From contig NZ_JANHMQ010000001.1 of the NCBI RefSeq assembly GCF_024609325.1, positions 1,364,001 to 1,428,000 on the forward strand: a stretch of DNA of 64,000 nucleotides. The letters run 5' to 3'. The position numbers were made by a program, and so were the translations under genes. Positions 9,252-18,352 of the stretch are shown here, in pieces. The notes under the pieces were generated by a model that worked only from the letters and a program-made list of their open reading frames with translations, did not search any database and was not told the DNA's origin. Numbering within the stretch: position 1 is the first letter of the stretch; every line of letters starts with the position of its first letter. This DNA is from Geothrix fuzhouensis. Its GTDB lineage: Bacteria > Acidobacteriota > Holophagae > Holophagales > Holophagaceae.

Positions 9252-9284
9252 AACAGAATGGGCCCCGACGGGGCCCATTCTGTT
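9252..9284. terminator. Bidirectional intrinsic terminator
   Basis: A perfect 15-bp stem (AACAGAATGGGCCCC and its complement) with a 3-nt loop, placed between the convergent ends of the acyl-CoA dehydrogenase and the FecR/DUF6600 gene. A/T pairs at the base give short U runs on either strand. Confidence 0.85.
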
Positions 9285-9296
9285 AGCTAGGGATGG

Positions 9297-11294
9297 TTAA
9301 CGCCGGATCTCGCGACCACCGCCTCGACTTTCGCCTCGCCCTTCACCGCCGGACGGCCGGGAGGGCGCGGGCGCGGGACGGGACTCGGGGGCGGGGCGGG
9401 ACTCGGGAGCTGCTTCCCGGCGTTCCTCGCGGGGTGGGTCGACCCGCGGCGCGGGGCGGTACTCCCGCTCTGCGGGTCGAGGGGTAGGGTCCGGGCGACG
9501 TTGTTCCTCCCGCTCGACGCGCGGCCGTGGTTCCACGGGGCGTTCCCGGGGGACGGGATCGTAGCGGCGTTCAGGGGCAGGCCGGGACTCGTAACTCCGC
9601 TCGCGGGGCGCGGGATCCTGGCGTCGCTCCTCCACCCGGGGCCGGGTTTCCATGGGCCGCTCCCTCGGGGCCGGATCCGGACGACGGTCCTCGACCCGTC
9701 CGCGGGGTTCGGTGCTGCGGACACCAGGGGTCGGATCGGCCTTGCGCTCCTGGGGCGAAGGCAATTCACGGGCACGGTCGCGCGGGCGATTCTCGAAGCC
9801 TCGCTCACGGGGCGACGCGGGGGGAGTGACGGACCGTTCGGTCCCCTGGACGCGCCGACCGCGGTCCTCGAAAGGCACCCGCGCGGGGCCGGCGGCGGGG
9901 GCGCCGGGTCGCGCGCCTGCAGCGGCCGCTGGCGACACCTCTCGGCGGATGATGGTCCGGCCCGTGGTGGCTTGGGCCTGGCGCTCATAGGTCGCCAGGC
10001 GTTGGCGGTTCACATCGCGCTGGAAGGCCGTCTGCATCTGGCCCGGATTGCGGAATTCGGTGTGGGACACAACCAGGGGTGACCGTTGCCACGGCGCCCG
10101 CAGATCGCGGCCGCCGCCGCCGGTCCAGGTGGTGCTGCCGGTCGCGCCGTTGAAGCTGCGGATGACATTGACGTCCGAGTAGATGTGCCCCCGGACGTTC
10201 CCCACATTGATGTAGTTCACGGACACCACGTTCCAGGCGTAGCCGCCGCCCCAGGCACCGTAGCCCCAGTGGCAGGGCGTGTTGTAGTAGCCGAGCGGCG
10301 CCCAGCCGTAGTAGCCGGGCGTGTAGTTCCAGGCCACCCAGGCGGGGCTGTAGTTGATGCCGGGGATCCAGAACCAACCCACGCCAAGGCTCCAGTGCCA
10401 GCGGCCATGGTGGTAGGCCACGTAGGCCCAAGGTTCGTCGGAAATCCAGGTCATGCCGCCCGAGTAGGGAGCCCAGCGGCCCTCATAGTAGGGGCGCCAA
10501 TCCTCGCCGACGCCATTGGGCTGCCAGACCCAGCCGAATTCCGAAGACTCGACCCAACGCCCGCTGCTATCAAGCTCGTCGGAGTAATAACGGAGTTCCG
10601 AGGGCACCCGGTCCCAACTCTCGCCGCGTCGTACCACCAAGGCCCGCTCGCTCCAACGGTCGAAGTCGTCGCCTTCGTAGGTATTGAAGCCGCGCACTCG
10701 ATCCAGGCCATCTTGGGGGCTGTAGACCGTGAGGCGCTCGCCGGCGGCGATGCGGGTCCGGTCCCGGTCATTGGCGAAATCCACCCGGCCGGTGTGAACC
10801 TTGAGCCGCACAACCTTGTCACGCTCGGCCTCTACGGTGAAGGAACCCTTGTCAAAGCAGGTGGCCGTGCCTGAAGGGGTGTCGACCCGGAACCGGCTAT
10901 CGGACTGGCCGCCCAGCAACACCCGCAGGCGGCCGTAGTCCAGCCGCAGCAGAACCTGCTTCTCACCCTGTTGATTCGTGAAGAGGGCCGCCACGGTGAA
11001 GCGGGTGGCACCGCCGAAGGCGATGCGGGTGCCGTCGCCCAGTTGCAGAACGCCACGACCGCGGCTTTCCACGACATCACCCTCTGCAATGGGAGTGCCG
11101 CGACTCAGGGTCTCGTCCAGGCTGCCCTTGTGGATACGAACGTCCCCCTCCAGCATGCGAACCATGGCGTAGCGCTCCGGGGCCTCGCCCTGGTACGTCT
11201 CATCGTCAGCAGGAGCCTGGGGCGCGGCGCTCACAAGGGCCGCTGGCAACAGCAGCGCCGCGGCAAATCGGGAATGAGTGAAGGACGTGTTCAT
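9297..11294 (-). CDS. Secreted FecR/DUF6600 protein with Arg/Pro/Glu-rich tail
   Basis: 665 residues with an N-terminal signal peptide (FAAALLLPAALVSAAPQ). Residues about 40-200 form a FecR-like domain (VRMLEGDVRIHKGS, GRGVLQLGDGTRIAFGG). Residues about 205-370 are a Trp/Tyr/Gly-rich DUF6600 region (SSEFGWVWQPNGVGEDWRPY, WAYVAYHHGRWHW). The last 250 residues are low-complexity repeats of Arg, Pro and Glu (RERPMETRPRVEERR type), presumably disordered. GGAGGT precedes the ATG. Exported and probably periplasmic or surface-bound; no function is established. It is not a sigma-regulator like true FecR, since it lacks the cytoplasmic part. Confidence 0.75.
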   Translation of the reverse strand: MNTSFTHSRFAAALLLPAALVSAAPQAPADDETYQGEAPERYAMVRMLEGDVRIHKGSLDETLSRGTPIAEGDVVESRGRGVLQLGDGTRIAFGGATRFTVAALFTNQQGEKQVLLRLDYGRLRVLLGGQSDSRFRVDTPSGTATCFDKGSFTVEAERDKVVRLKVHTGRVDFANDRDRTRIAAGERLTVYSPQDGLDRVRGFNTYEGDDFDRWSERALVVRRGESWDRVPSELRYYSDELDSSGRWVESSEFGWVWQPNGVGEDWRPYYEGRWAPYSGGMTWISDEPWAYVAYHHGRWHWSLGVGWFWIPGINYSPAWVAWNYTPGYYGWAPLGYYNTPCHWGYGAWGGGYAWNVVSVNYINVGNVRGHIYSDVNVIRSFNGATGSTTWTGGGGRDLRAPWQRSPLVVSHTEFRNPGQMQTAFQRDVNRQRLATYERQAQATTGRTIIRREVSPAAAAGARPGAPAAGPARVPFEDRGRRVQGTERSVTPPASPRERGFENRPRDRARELPSPQERKADPTPGVRSTEPRGRVEDRRPDPAPRERPMETRPRVEERRQDPAPRERSYESRPAPERRYDPVPRERPVEPRPRVEREEQRRPDPTPRPAEREYRPAPRVDPPREERREAAPESRPAPESRPAPAPSRPSGGEGRGESRGGGREIRR

Positions 11295-11394
11295 GGGACC
11301 TCCGGTGAATTGGATGCCGGCGCCTACAAGGTCGGTTCCGGGTTGGTACTGAGCCAGGGTCGTGCCAGTTTCGTAAGTCTTCAGATTTCAGTTT

Positions 11395-12105
11395 TCAGTC
11401 TTTAGGGAAGGGCGCGAGGGCCGTGCCCACCTTGGGCGGATCAGGGCGGGGCCCCAGGGCCGCCAGACGGGGGAGCAACCCGATCCACGGGATGGACCAC
11501 TGACGGGGGGCGCCCTTTTCCACATCTCCCGCAGCTACCTCGAGTCGGTCCGGGAGGAAGCGCACCCGCACATCCCGGCCCGGCGGCAAGGGCAAGTGGA
11601 TCAGCCGCCCTGTGGCGGGATGCACCACGGTCAGGAAACCCTCCCCATCTTCAAGCACCCAGAGCAGACCCCGGAGGAAGGGTCTGAAATCATCCGCACC
11701 CCAGCGGAGCCCCCCCAGACCCTGAGTCAGCGGAGAATCCACCGGGAACCCCCAGGCCCCCCAGGCCGCAGCCAGGGGGACGCCGCCATCCCGCCAAGCC
11801 CGTAGGGGGCGCCCCGGCAACCCTGCCTGCAGCAGGATGAGACCCCGGGCGTCGCTGATCCGCAGGGTGCCATCCCCGGTCAGATGCACGGTCATGGGAC
11901 CTTGCGACGCGGGGGGAAGCCCTGGCACCTCAGCCGGGGGAACCCACGGTTCTGCCTGCCAGGCGAGGGGCGTGGCTTGCTCCCAGGGCAAGGGCTGGTG
12001 GCCCCGGGCCGCCCCAGCCTGAGCCGGAGGTGGAACCGGCGGAGGAAGCGCGGGTGGGACGGCGGCCAGCGCCGCGCCGGTCAGGAAGAGGGCGCCCAGC
12101 CGCAC
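11395..12105 (-). CDS. Secreted protein of unknown function
   Basis: 236 residues. The GTG at 12105 lies inside the 3' end of tatD with GGAGG upstream, and the product begins RLGALFLTGAALAAVPPA, a good signal peptide, then a Pro/Ala-rich linker and a beta-rich domain (MTVHLTGDGTLRISDARGLILLQAG, LRWGADDFRPFLRGLLWVLEDG, VVHPATGRLIHLPLPP). It has no Cys and no motif I recognise. Overlap with tatD (25 bp) implies co-transcription. Confidence 0.6.
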   Translation of the reverse strand: MRLGALFLTGAALAAVPPALPPPVPPPAQAGAARGHQPLPWEQATPLAWQAEPWVPPAEVPGLPPASQGPMTVHLTGDGTLRISDARGLILLQAGLPGRPLRAWRDGGVPLAAAWGAWGFPVDSPLTQGLGGLRWGADDFRPFLRGLLWVLEDGEGFLTVVHPATGRLIHLPLPPGRDVRVRFLPDRLEVAAGDVEKGAPRQWSIPWIGLLPRLAALGPRPDPPKVGTALAPFPKD

Positions 12106-12860
12106 AGGGCCTCCAGGTTGCGGGTGGTCAGTTCGGCCAGCTGCAGGGACGAGATCCCCCGCAGGCCAGCCACGGCCTCGGCGGTAAACCGCACGAAGCC
12201 CGGCTCGTTCGGCTTGCCCCGATAGGGCACTGGTGCCAGGAAGGGCGCGTCGGTCTCCACAAGGATGCGATCCGCCGGGGCCCAGGCCGCCACCTCCCGC
12301 ACGGCCTCGGCCTTCTTGAAGGTGGTGATGCCGGAGAAGCTCAGGTAGAAACCCAGATCCAGGGCCTTCAGTGCGAAGGGCCGGTCTTCGCTGAAGCAAT
12401 GGATGATGCCCCGGACGGCCTCGGCGCCCTCTTCCGCCAGGATGCTCAACGTGGCCTCCGGCGCGGACCGGGTGTGGATCATGAGCGGCTTGCCCAGGGT
12501 CTTCGCCAGGCGGATCTGGGCCCGGAAAACGGCCTCCTGCTCCTCTCGCGAGCTCAAGTCGTAGTGCCAATCCAGACCAGTCTCGCCCACGAAGCGCGCC
12601 GCGGGGTCTGCCGCCAGGGCCGCCAGGGCCGCGCCCGTATCATGAGACCAAGTCTTGGCCTCATGAGGATGCACGCCCAGACTGGCCTGGACTCCTGGAA
12701 GCCGCCGCGCGAGTTCCAGAACCGTGCGTGAATCTTCCAAATCGGTGCCAACGGCGATGAACCCCGTCACGCCTTCGGCTCGAGCCCTGGCGAGGGTTGA
12801 CTCCACCTGGCCCTCGGGCAGATGGGTTCCGGTGAGATGGCAGTGGGCGTCCACAAGCAT
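12081..12860 (-). CDS. tatD: TatD family metal-dependent hydrolase
   Basis: TIM-barrel metal-dependent hydrolase; family members show 3'-5' exonuclease/DNase activity. 259 residues, normal length. Metal-binding motifs: VDAHCHL at the N-terminus, FVGETGLDWHYD, PLMIHTRSA, IIHCFSED and ILVETDAPFLAPVPYRGK. The ATG at 12860 is preferred; an upstream in-frame TTG adds eight non-conserved residues. The 3' end overlaps the next gene. Confidence 0.92.
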   Translation of the reverse strand: MLVDAHCHLTGTHLPEGQVESTLARARAEGVTGFIAVGTDLEDSRTVLELARRLPGVQASLGVHPHEAKTWSHDTGAALAALAADPAARFVGETGLDWHYDLSSREEQEAVFRAQIRLAKTLGKPLMIHTRSAPEATLSILAEEGAEAVRGIIHCFSEDRPFALKALDLGFYLSFSGITTFKKAEAVREVAAWAPADRILVETDAPFLAPVPYRGKPNEPGFVRFTAEAVAGLRGISSLQLAELTTRNLEALCGWAPSS

Positions 12861-12943
12861 GCTTTCATAGTCCCATGCTCCCAAGGATCACGGTACGTGC
12901 TCCCCGCGCCGATGGTTCTCCTTAAGACGGATCCTCTCTGCCT

Positions 12944-15900
12944 ATGCGTTCACTCTGCCCCATGCTGGTCTGGCTCTGGCTGGGCCTCACTGGCCTCCTC
13001 CCGCCCCTCGCGGGGCAACAGCCCGCGTTCCGCCGGTTCGGATTGCGGGACGGTCTGCCGCAGAGCCAGGTGACCTCCCTGATCGAGGATCAGCGCGGTT
13101 TCCTGTGGGTGGGCACCAACACTGGCGGCGTCGCCCGCTTGGGGGCCTCGGGCTTCCGGACGTTCGCTGGCCCCCAGGGACTCAAGGCCCTCTTCATCTA
13201 TGCCCTGATGGAATCGCCCTCGGGAAGCATCTGGGTGGGCAGTCAGGAGGGCGTTTCCGAGATCCGTGGGGAGACGGTCCTGAATTACGGCCTCGCCGAA
13301 GGGGGCGGCGTCTTCGAGGGTCTGGCCCTCGCCCTGGACGACCAGGATCGTGTGCTGGTGGGCAACCGCCAGGGGCTGTTCCGATTGCAGGACGGAAGTT
13401 TTTCCCCGGTCCAACTGCCTGCGCCCTGGCCTGGCGGGCCGATCCGACGCCTGGCCCGGGACCATGCCAAGGGCGTCTGGATTCTGGGTAAGGGCGGTAC
13501 CGTGGCCCGCTGGGACCCGCAGGGCCTCCGCATGTATTCCCTGTCCCCGAGCCACCCGGGCGGTCGCGTCCGCGACCTCCAGGTGGATTCCCGAGGACAG
13601 GCTTGGGTACTGCTTGATGGGGCGCTGCTGCGCATGAACCAGGGCCGGTGGGTGAATGAGCCTCTGGCCGGCCTCCCTCGCATGCCCCGCATGGTGAGCC
13701 TCCGGTTCAACCCTCGAGGCGAAGGGTTTCAGATCTCGCTGGGGGGCGACGGTGTGCTGGTGCGGGAACCCGACGGGAGCACCCATATCCTCACCGCGGA
13801 AACCGGCCTTCCGCGCGATCGGATCTTCGTCGCCATGCGCGATCGCCGTGGCGTGCTCTGGGTCGGGTCCGATGGCGATGGCCTCGCCGCCCAGGCACTC
13901 CCGGAACTGCTGACCCTGGATGGGTCCAACGCGATCCTGGGCAAGGATCTGGCCGCGGTGTCGGGGATTCTCGAACTCGCCCCCGACCGGTACATGTTGG
14001 CCGCCAGCACGGGGATCTACCTGGTGGAAGAGGGCCGGAACATCATTGGCCACTGGACCCAGCGCGAGGGCCTGCCCGCCACCGAGACCTGGGGCCTCCT
14101 CCCGGATGGAGCGGGCGGAGTCTGGGTGGGCACGGATCGCGGACTCGCCCGCTGGAGGAACGGACGGGTGGCACCGGCTGGCCCCGCGGCGATGGCGAAG
14201 GCCGCCGTACTCACCCTGGTCCGCGATGGAACGGACATCTTGGCGGGCACCGACCAGGGTCTGTTCGAGCTGGATGGCCAGGGTCGCCTCCTGGCCCACC
14301 ACCGCCTGCCGCTTGAGACAGGCAATGAGACCGTCTCGAACATCCTGCGATACGAAGGCCGCCTCCTGCTGGCCACGGGCTACGGCCTCTGGGAGCTGGC
14401 TGACGGAAAGCTCCAGCGTGCCTTCCCGGACGCGCCCTTCGCCAACTCCACGGTGACGGCCATGGCCACCGATGCGCGGGGGCGGCTCTGGATCGGAACC
14501 ATGAAGGGCCTCCATCTGTGGCGGGATGGCCTATGGTCGAGCTTCGGACTCAACGAGGGCCTGCCGGACGAAGGGATCAATTTCATCGCCGATGTGGGGC
14601 GTGGACGCATGGCCTTCGGCCACAACAAGGGCGTCACCCTGCTGGAGGGCCGTAATCTCCACCACCTGAGCCGCAGCCAGGGCCTGATCTCAGAGGAGAC
14701 CAACCACGACGGCTTCCTGCTGGATTCCAAGGGGCGCCTCTGGATCGGCATGATCGGCGGTGTCTGCATCCTCCAGGGCGCCCAGGGCTTCCACAACACG
14801 CCCCTGCGGCCACCCACGCTCCTCGACGTGCGCTGGCCCGGGGGATCCCAGGCCCTTCCCGCAGTCGCGCAAGTCCCTCCGCGCCCGGAGTTCCTCGACT
14901 TCAGTTTCGACACGGGCGACCCGCTGGTGCCCTCCCAGCTCCACTACCAGGCCTATCTCCAGGGTGTGGACGAAGGCTGGCAGCCCGTGAACCAGGGCCT
15001 CACGCTCCAGTACCGGAATCTCAAGGCTGGCCATTACGAGTTCCAGCTTCGGGCCTCCAGCGATGGCGTGACCTGGGCGGAGGCGGCGCCCGTCTCGATC
15101 GTGGTAAGCCCCGCCTGGTACGAGCGCTGGCTGGTGCGGATCCTGTTCGGCCTGGCCCTGCTGGGCCTGCTCGCCTGGGCCCTCTGGTGGCGCGGCCACA
15201 GCCTGGCCCTCCGCTCCCGCGAGCTCGAAGAGACCATTGAAAGCCGGACCCTCATGCTCGACCGGCAGAACCGCGCCTTGGAACAGGCCCACCAGCAGAT
15301 CAAGCGCAGCCTCGAAAGCCGGCTGAAGCTGCTGGACATGGTCACCCATGACCTCCGCTCTCCCCTCACCACGATCCTCCTCACCCTCGACCGCCTGCGC
15401 GAATTGGTGCCCAGCGCCAATCTGAACCTTCTGGACGTGATGGAGCGGGAGGCGAACCGCATCGAAACCCTCGTACGGAATCTGCTTGACCAGAGTCGTT
15501 CGGAGGCGTTGCTCCAAAGTCTCAAGCTGGTACCCACCATCCCCGCGGAAATCACGGAAGGGTTCGAGGATGTCTTGCGCCTCAAGGCCGAGGCCAAGGG
15601 TCTCGCCTTTCACCTGGAGGTCTCTGCGGAGGCTGGGCGGACGAGCATCCTGGCTGACGCAGCCACCCTCCACCAGGTCATGCTGAATCTCTTCGAGAAC
15701 GCCCTGAAGTTCACGCCACGCGGTGGCCAGGTGGGCATCAGGTCCTCCGTGGACCAGGGCGCCGGAACCTGGCACCTGGAAGTCTGGGATACGGGCCGAG
15801 GATTGGATGCCTCCAAGCTCCAGGAACTGCTCCAGCCCTTCCGCCAGACTCAGGCTGGCGACGCGGCTCGCGGCTGGGGCCTGGGTCTTTCCATCTGCCA

Positions 15901-15997
15901 GAGCATCATCGACGCCCATCGCGGGGAGCTGAGGATTGACAGCGAACTCGGCCGGGGCGCCCGGTTCCTGGTCGAACTCCCCCTGCAGGGGGCCTGA
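12944..15997 (+). CDS. Reg_prop/Y_Y_Y sensor histidine kinase
   Basis: 1017 residues. Signal peptide (LVWLWLGLTGLLPPLAG), then about 700 residues of periplasmic beta-propeller repeats (LIEDQRGFLWVGTNTGGVARL, DRRGVLWVGSDGDGL, DARGRLWIGTMKGLHLW), a Y_Y_Y domain (about 655-725), one transmembrane helix (RILFGLALLGLLAWALWW), coiled coil, HisKA with phospho-acceptor H802 in MVTHDLRSPLTT, and HATPase_c (NLFENALKFTP, DTGRGLD, GWGLGLSICQSI). Unlike the hybrid forms common in Bacteroidetes it has no receiver or AraC domain, and no response regulator gene adjoins it. Divergent from tatD with 83 bp between starts. Confidence 0.9.
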   Translation: MRSLCPMLVWLWLGLTGLLPPLAGQQPAFRRFGLRDGLPQSQVTSLIEDQRGFLWVGTNTGGVARLGASGFRTFAGPQGLKALFIYALMESPSGSIWVGSQEGVSEIRGETVLNYGLAEGGGVFEGLALALDDQDRVLVGNRQGLFRLQDGSFSPVQLPAPWPGGPIRRLARDHAKGVWILGKGGTVARWDPQGLRMYSLSPSHPGGRVRDLQVDSRGQAWVLLDGALLRMNQGRWVNEPLAGLPRMPRMVSLRFNPRGEGFQISLGGDGVLVREPDGSTHILTAETGLPRDRIFVAMRDRRGVLWVGSDGDGLAAQALPELLTLDGSNAILGKDLAAVSGILELAPDRYMLAASTGIYLVEEGRNIIGHWTQREGLPATETWGLLPDGAGGVWVGTDRGLARWRNGRVAPAGPAAMAKAAVLTLVRDGTDILAGTDQGLFELDGQGRLLAHHRLPLETGNETVSNILRYEGRLLLATGYGLWELADGKLQRAFPDAPFANSTVTAMATDARGRLWIGTMKGLHLWRDGLWSSFGLNEGLPDEGINFIADVGRGRMAFGHNKGVTLLEGRNLHHLSRSQGLISEETNHDGFLLDSKGRLWIGMIGGVCILQGAQGFHNTPLRPPTLLDVRWPGGSQALPAVAQVPPRPEFLDFSFDTGDPLVPSQLHYQAYLQGVDEGWQPVNQGLTLQYRNLKAGHYEFQLRASSDGVTWAEAAPVSIVVSPAWYERWLVRILFGLALLGLLAWALWWRGHSLALRSRELEETIESRTLMLDRQNRALEQAHQQIKRSLESRLKLLDMVTHDLRSPLTTILLTLDRLRELVPSANLNLLDVMEREANRIETLVRNLLDQSRSEALLQSLKLVPTIPAEITEGFEDVLRLKAEAKGLAFHLEVSAEAGRTSILADAATLHQVMLNLFENALKFTPRGGQVGIRSSVDQGAGTWHLEVWDTGRGLDASKLQELLQPFRQTQAGDAARGWGLGLSICQSIIDAHRGELRIDSELGRGARFLVELPLQGA

Positions 15998-16073
15998 GTC
16001 CTCTGTGACCGAGGGCATAATCCGCCTGCGGGGCCGTACCATTCCGCGCATCCTGGGTGGACCTGGAGCTTCC

Positions 16074-17120
16074 GTGCCCTCCTCTTTTTCCATGCCCAGC
16101 AACAACCAGCCCCCCCGCATGCTACGACTGCGGGATGGCCTCAAGGATGGGCTCGGCCGGAACATCACCTACTTGCGGGTCTCAGTGACCGAGCAGTGCA
16201 ACCTGGCCTGCGTGTACTGCAAGCCGCGCACCGGGGCCCTGGAGCGAGCTGAACTTCCCGCCATGAGCCGGAACGAAGTGGTGCAGGCCGTCCAGGTCTT
16301 CACCAGCCTGGGCATTCGGAAGGTGCGGCTCACCGGCGGCGAGCCCTTGATGCGCCGCGACCTGGAGACCATCGTCGCGGGCATCAGTCCGGAGGTGGAA
16401 GGCCGCGTCCACCTCACCACCAACGGCTTCCACCTGGCCCGGCGCGCGCGCGGACTGCGCGATGCGGGTCTGTGTGGCGTAAACGTGAGCCTGGACGCCG
16501 CTGAGCGCGGCGCCTTCGAGCGCCTCACCCGCAAGGATGGGTTTTCCCGGGTGCTGGCCGGGATCGAGGCAGCCCGATCCGCCGGCCTCAAGACCAAGCT
16601 CAATGCGGTGGTGCTGCGGGGCTGGAATGAGGACCAGATCGTCCCTCTGGCGCGCCTCGCCCAGACCGAGGGCATCCAGGTCCGCTTCATCGAGTTCATG
16701 CCCTACCAAGGCAACGGCTGGGGCAAGGACCAGTTCATGCCCGCCAGCGAGATCCTGGCCACCGTCCAGGCGGGCCTTGGCGCCCCCTTGGAGGAGGAGC
16801 CCGTGGTCGGCCTGGAAGAAGGCCCCGCGCGGATCTTCCGCCTGCCCGATAGTGACGGCAAGGTGGGCGTCATCTCCACCCTCAGCGCCGACTTCTGCGA
16901 TCGCTGCAACCGCGTGCGCCTCACCAGCCGCGGCGAACTGCAGGCCTGCCTCTTCGGGAACCGGCCCGTGGATCTGCTGGAACCTCTGCGGAACCACGCT
17001 TCTCACGAGGACCTCGCCAGGCTCATCCGCCAGGCCCTCACCGAAAAGCTGGATTGCCATCCCATGCGCCGCGGTGAGAACCCCCATCTGGCAAGCGGCA
17101 TGTGGCAGGTGGGCGGGTGA
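16074..17120 (+). CDS. moaA: GTP 3',8-cyclase MoaA
   Basis: Radical SAM enzyme of the first step of molybdopterin synthesis (GTP to 3',8-cyclo-dihydro-GTP). The N-terminal cluster motif is CNLACVYC, the second cluster motif is CDRCNRVRLTSRGELQACLF, LTGGEPLMRRDL binds SAM, and the protein ends in the conserved Gly-Gly (MWQVGG). The GTG at 16074 has GGAG 5 bp upstream; ATGs at 16092 and 16119 lack a ribosome site, so the start is uncertain by 15 residues. Overlaps mobA by 4 bp. Placed upstream of a molybdoenzyme operon. Confidence 0.93.
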   Translation: MPSSFSMPSNNQPPRMLRLRDGLKDGLGRNITYLRVSVTEQCNLACVYCKPRTGALERAELPAMSRNEVVQAVQVFTSLGIRKVRLTGGEPLMRRDLETIVAGISPEVEGRVHLTTNGFHLARRARGLRDAGLCGVNVSLDAAERGAFERLTRKDGFSRVLAGIEAARSAGLKTKLNAVVLRGWNEDQIVPLARLAQTEGIQVRFIEFMPYQGNGWGKDQFMPASEILATVQAGLGAPLEEEPVVGLEEGPARIFRLPDSDGKVGVISTLSADFCDRCNRVRLTSRGELQACLFGNRPVDLLEPLRNHASHEDLARLIRQALTEKLDCHPMRRGENPHLASGMWQVGG

Positions 17121-17692
17121 CTTCCAGCACCACCGGGTTATTGCTGCTGAGCGGCGGCCAGAGCCGCAGGATGGGTGAGGCCAAGCATGCCCTGGCCCAT
17201 CCCGCTGGCGGTTCCTGGGGAGGGCGGCTCGTCCAGGTGTTCGGGACCGTGTTCCCAGGGGCGCCGGTGCAGGTGCTGGGCGATCCCTTGCCGGACCACC
17301 CGGAACTCACGGTGGTCGAGGATTCCCGCCAAGGACCCGCGCGGGCGCTCCAGACTTGGGCCGCGCAGGAGGCGCCTGCCGTCCTCCGCTGGTGGGTGGT
17401 GGCCTGCGATCAGGTACGGTGGACGCCCGTGAGCCTTGAAGCCTGGGCACGCCGCGCCCAAGTCGCTGATCCCCAGGCCCTCCGCTGGGTCGTCGCGCAG
17501 CACGCCGGCCACCTCCAGCCCTTGGGTGGCTGGCTGCCTTCGATCCTCCGCCCGCAGGTGGCCGCCTCGGCTCCATGCTCCCTCACCGCCTTGGCCGAGG
17601 CCCTGCCCCACCTCCTCCTGCCCTGCGACGGGCCCGAATGGAGGGATGTGGACACGCCCGAGGAACGGCGCGCGTTCGAAGACGAAACCTAG
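17117..17692 (+). CDS. mobA: MobA-like molybdenum cofactor guanylyltransferase
   Basis: Predicted to attach GMP to molybdopterin, giving the MGD cofactor used by DMSO-reductase family enzymes. 191 residues. The nucleotidyltransferase motif is LLLLSGGQSRRMGEAKHAL near the N-terminus, followed by VVACDQV, with the metal-binding Asp. The usual MGxxDK is shortened to MGEAK. The GTG start overlaps the moaA stop (GTGA). The stop overlaps the convergent ferredoxin gene by 4 bp. Confidence 0.8.
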   Translation: MTSSTTGLLLLSGGQSRRMGEAKHALAHPAGGSWGGRLVQVFGTVFPGAPVQVLGDPLPDHPELTVVEDSRQGPARALQTWAAQEAPAVLRWWVVACDQVRWTPVSLEAWARRAQVADPQALRWVVAQHAGHLQPLGGWLPSILRPQVAASAPCSLTALAEALPHLLLPCDGPEWRDVDTPEERRAFEDET

Positions 17693-18066
17693 CCGAGCCG
17701 CTTGCGCACCAGGCGTTCCACGGGCACGCCGCCCTTGAGGTGGCTCTCGATGATCTCGGGCACGTCCGCGGGAGTGACGTGGGCGTACCAGATGCCGTCG
17801 GGGTACACGAGCACAGCGGGTCCGATGGCGCAGAAGCCCACCGAGCCGCAGTGGATGCACTGCACCTCGCCCTCCCGGTTGCCCTTGAAGAAGAGCAGCT
17901 TCTCGTCGATCAGCTGGGCCTTGAAGGCCTCCAGCACGGCCTCCGAGCCGTTGGCGGCGCAGCTCTTTCCCGTGCAGACCAGCACCTGCCGCTTCAACGC
18001 GGGCCCCATCACGGGTGTCACCGCGGCATCCTGCTCGGGGGTGGGAAGGGGACGGGACGAATCCAT
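17689..18066 (-). CDS. Thioredoxin-like [2Fe-2S] ferredoxin
   Basis: 125 residues. QVLVCTGKSCAANGSEAV supplies two cysteines and CIHCGSVGFCAIGPAVLVYPDG the rest, the pattern of thioredoxin-fold 2Fe-2S ferredoxins (Shethna-like and the NuoE/HoxE fold). Ends with HVTPADVPEIIESHL, typical of the family. An ATG at 18066 with GAGG 6 bp upstream is preferred. A small cytosolic electron carrier; partner unknown. Divergent from the respiratory operon. Confidence 0.85.
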   Translation of the reverse strand: MDSSRPLPTPEQDAAVTPVMGPALKRQVLVCTGKSCAANGSEAVLEAFKAQLIDEKLLFFKGNREGEVQCIHCGSVGFCAIGPAVLVYPDGIWYAHVTPADVPEIIESHLKGGVPVERLVRKRLG

Positions 18067-18181
18067 GGGAGGCCTCACGAAATCACACAATAACAGCCCT
18101 TACCGAGGCCCGGCAGAACGTTACAGATCCATGCCAATTGAAGGTTTTGAATCAAATTACTTGGTGGTTATTTAATTATTA

Positions 18182-18195
18182 GTGACGACAGTCAC
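18182..18195. promoter_or_regulatory. Crp/Fnr-type palindrome upstream of the respiratory operon
   Basis: GTGAC-GACA-GTCAC, i.e. GTGA-N6-TCAC, matches the Crp-class consensus. It sits in an AT-rich 286-bp gap between the divergent ferredoxin and cytochrome genes, 158 bp before the cytochrome start. About 30 bp upstream is a second small palindrome (TTTGA-A-TCAAA at 18146-18156). Which promoter it serves is unresolved. Confidence 0.5.
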
Positions 18196-18352
18196 GATCG
18201 ACTTGACCCTGTTATCCACCAGTTCATCCTCTATTCAGCGGCGCTCGTAACGCGCCCGTAGCAAGCTTCCACAGGATCCCCGGGATCCAGTGCCTTCGGC
18301 CTGCCCGGCCGGGCGCCATCCCATTCCACTCAACGCAGAAAGGATGTGCTTC

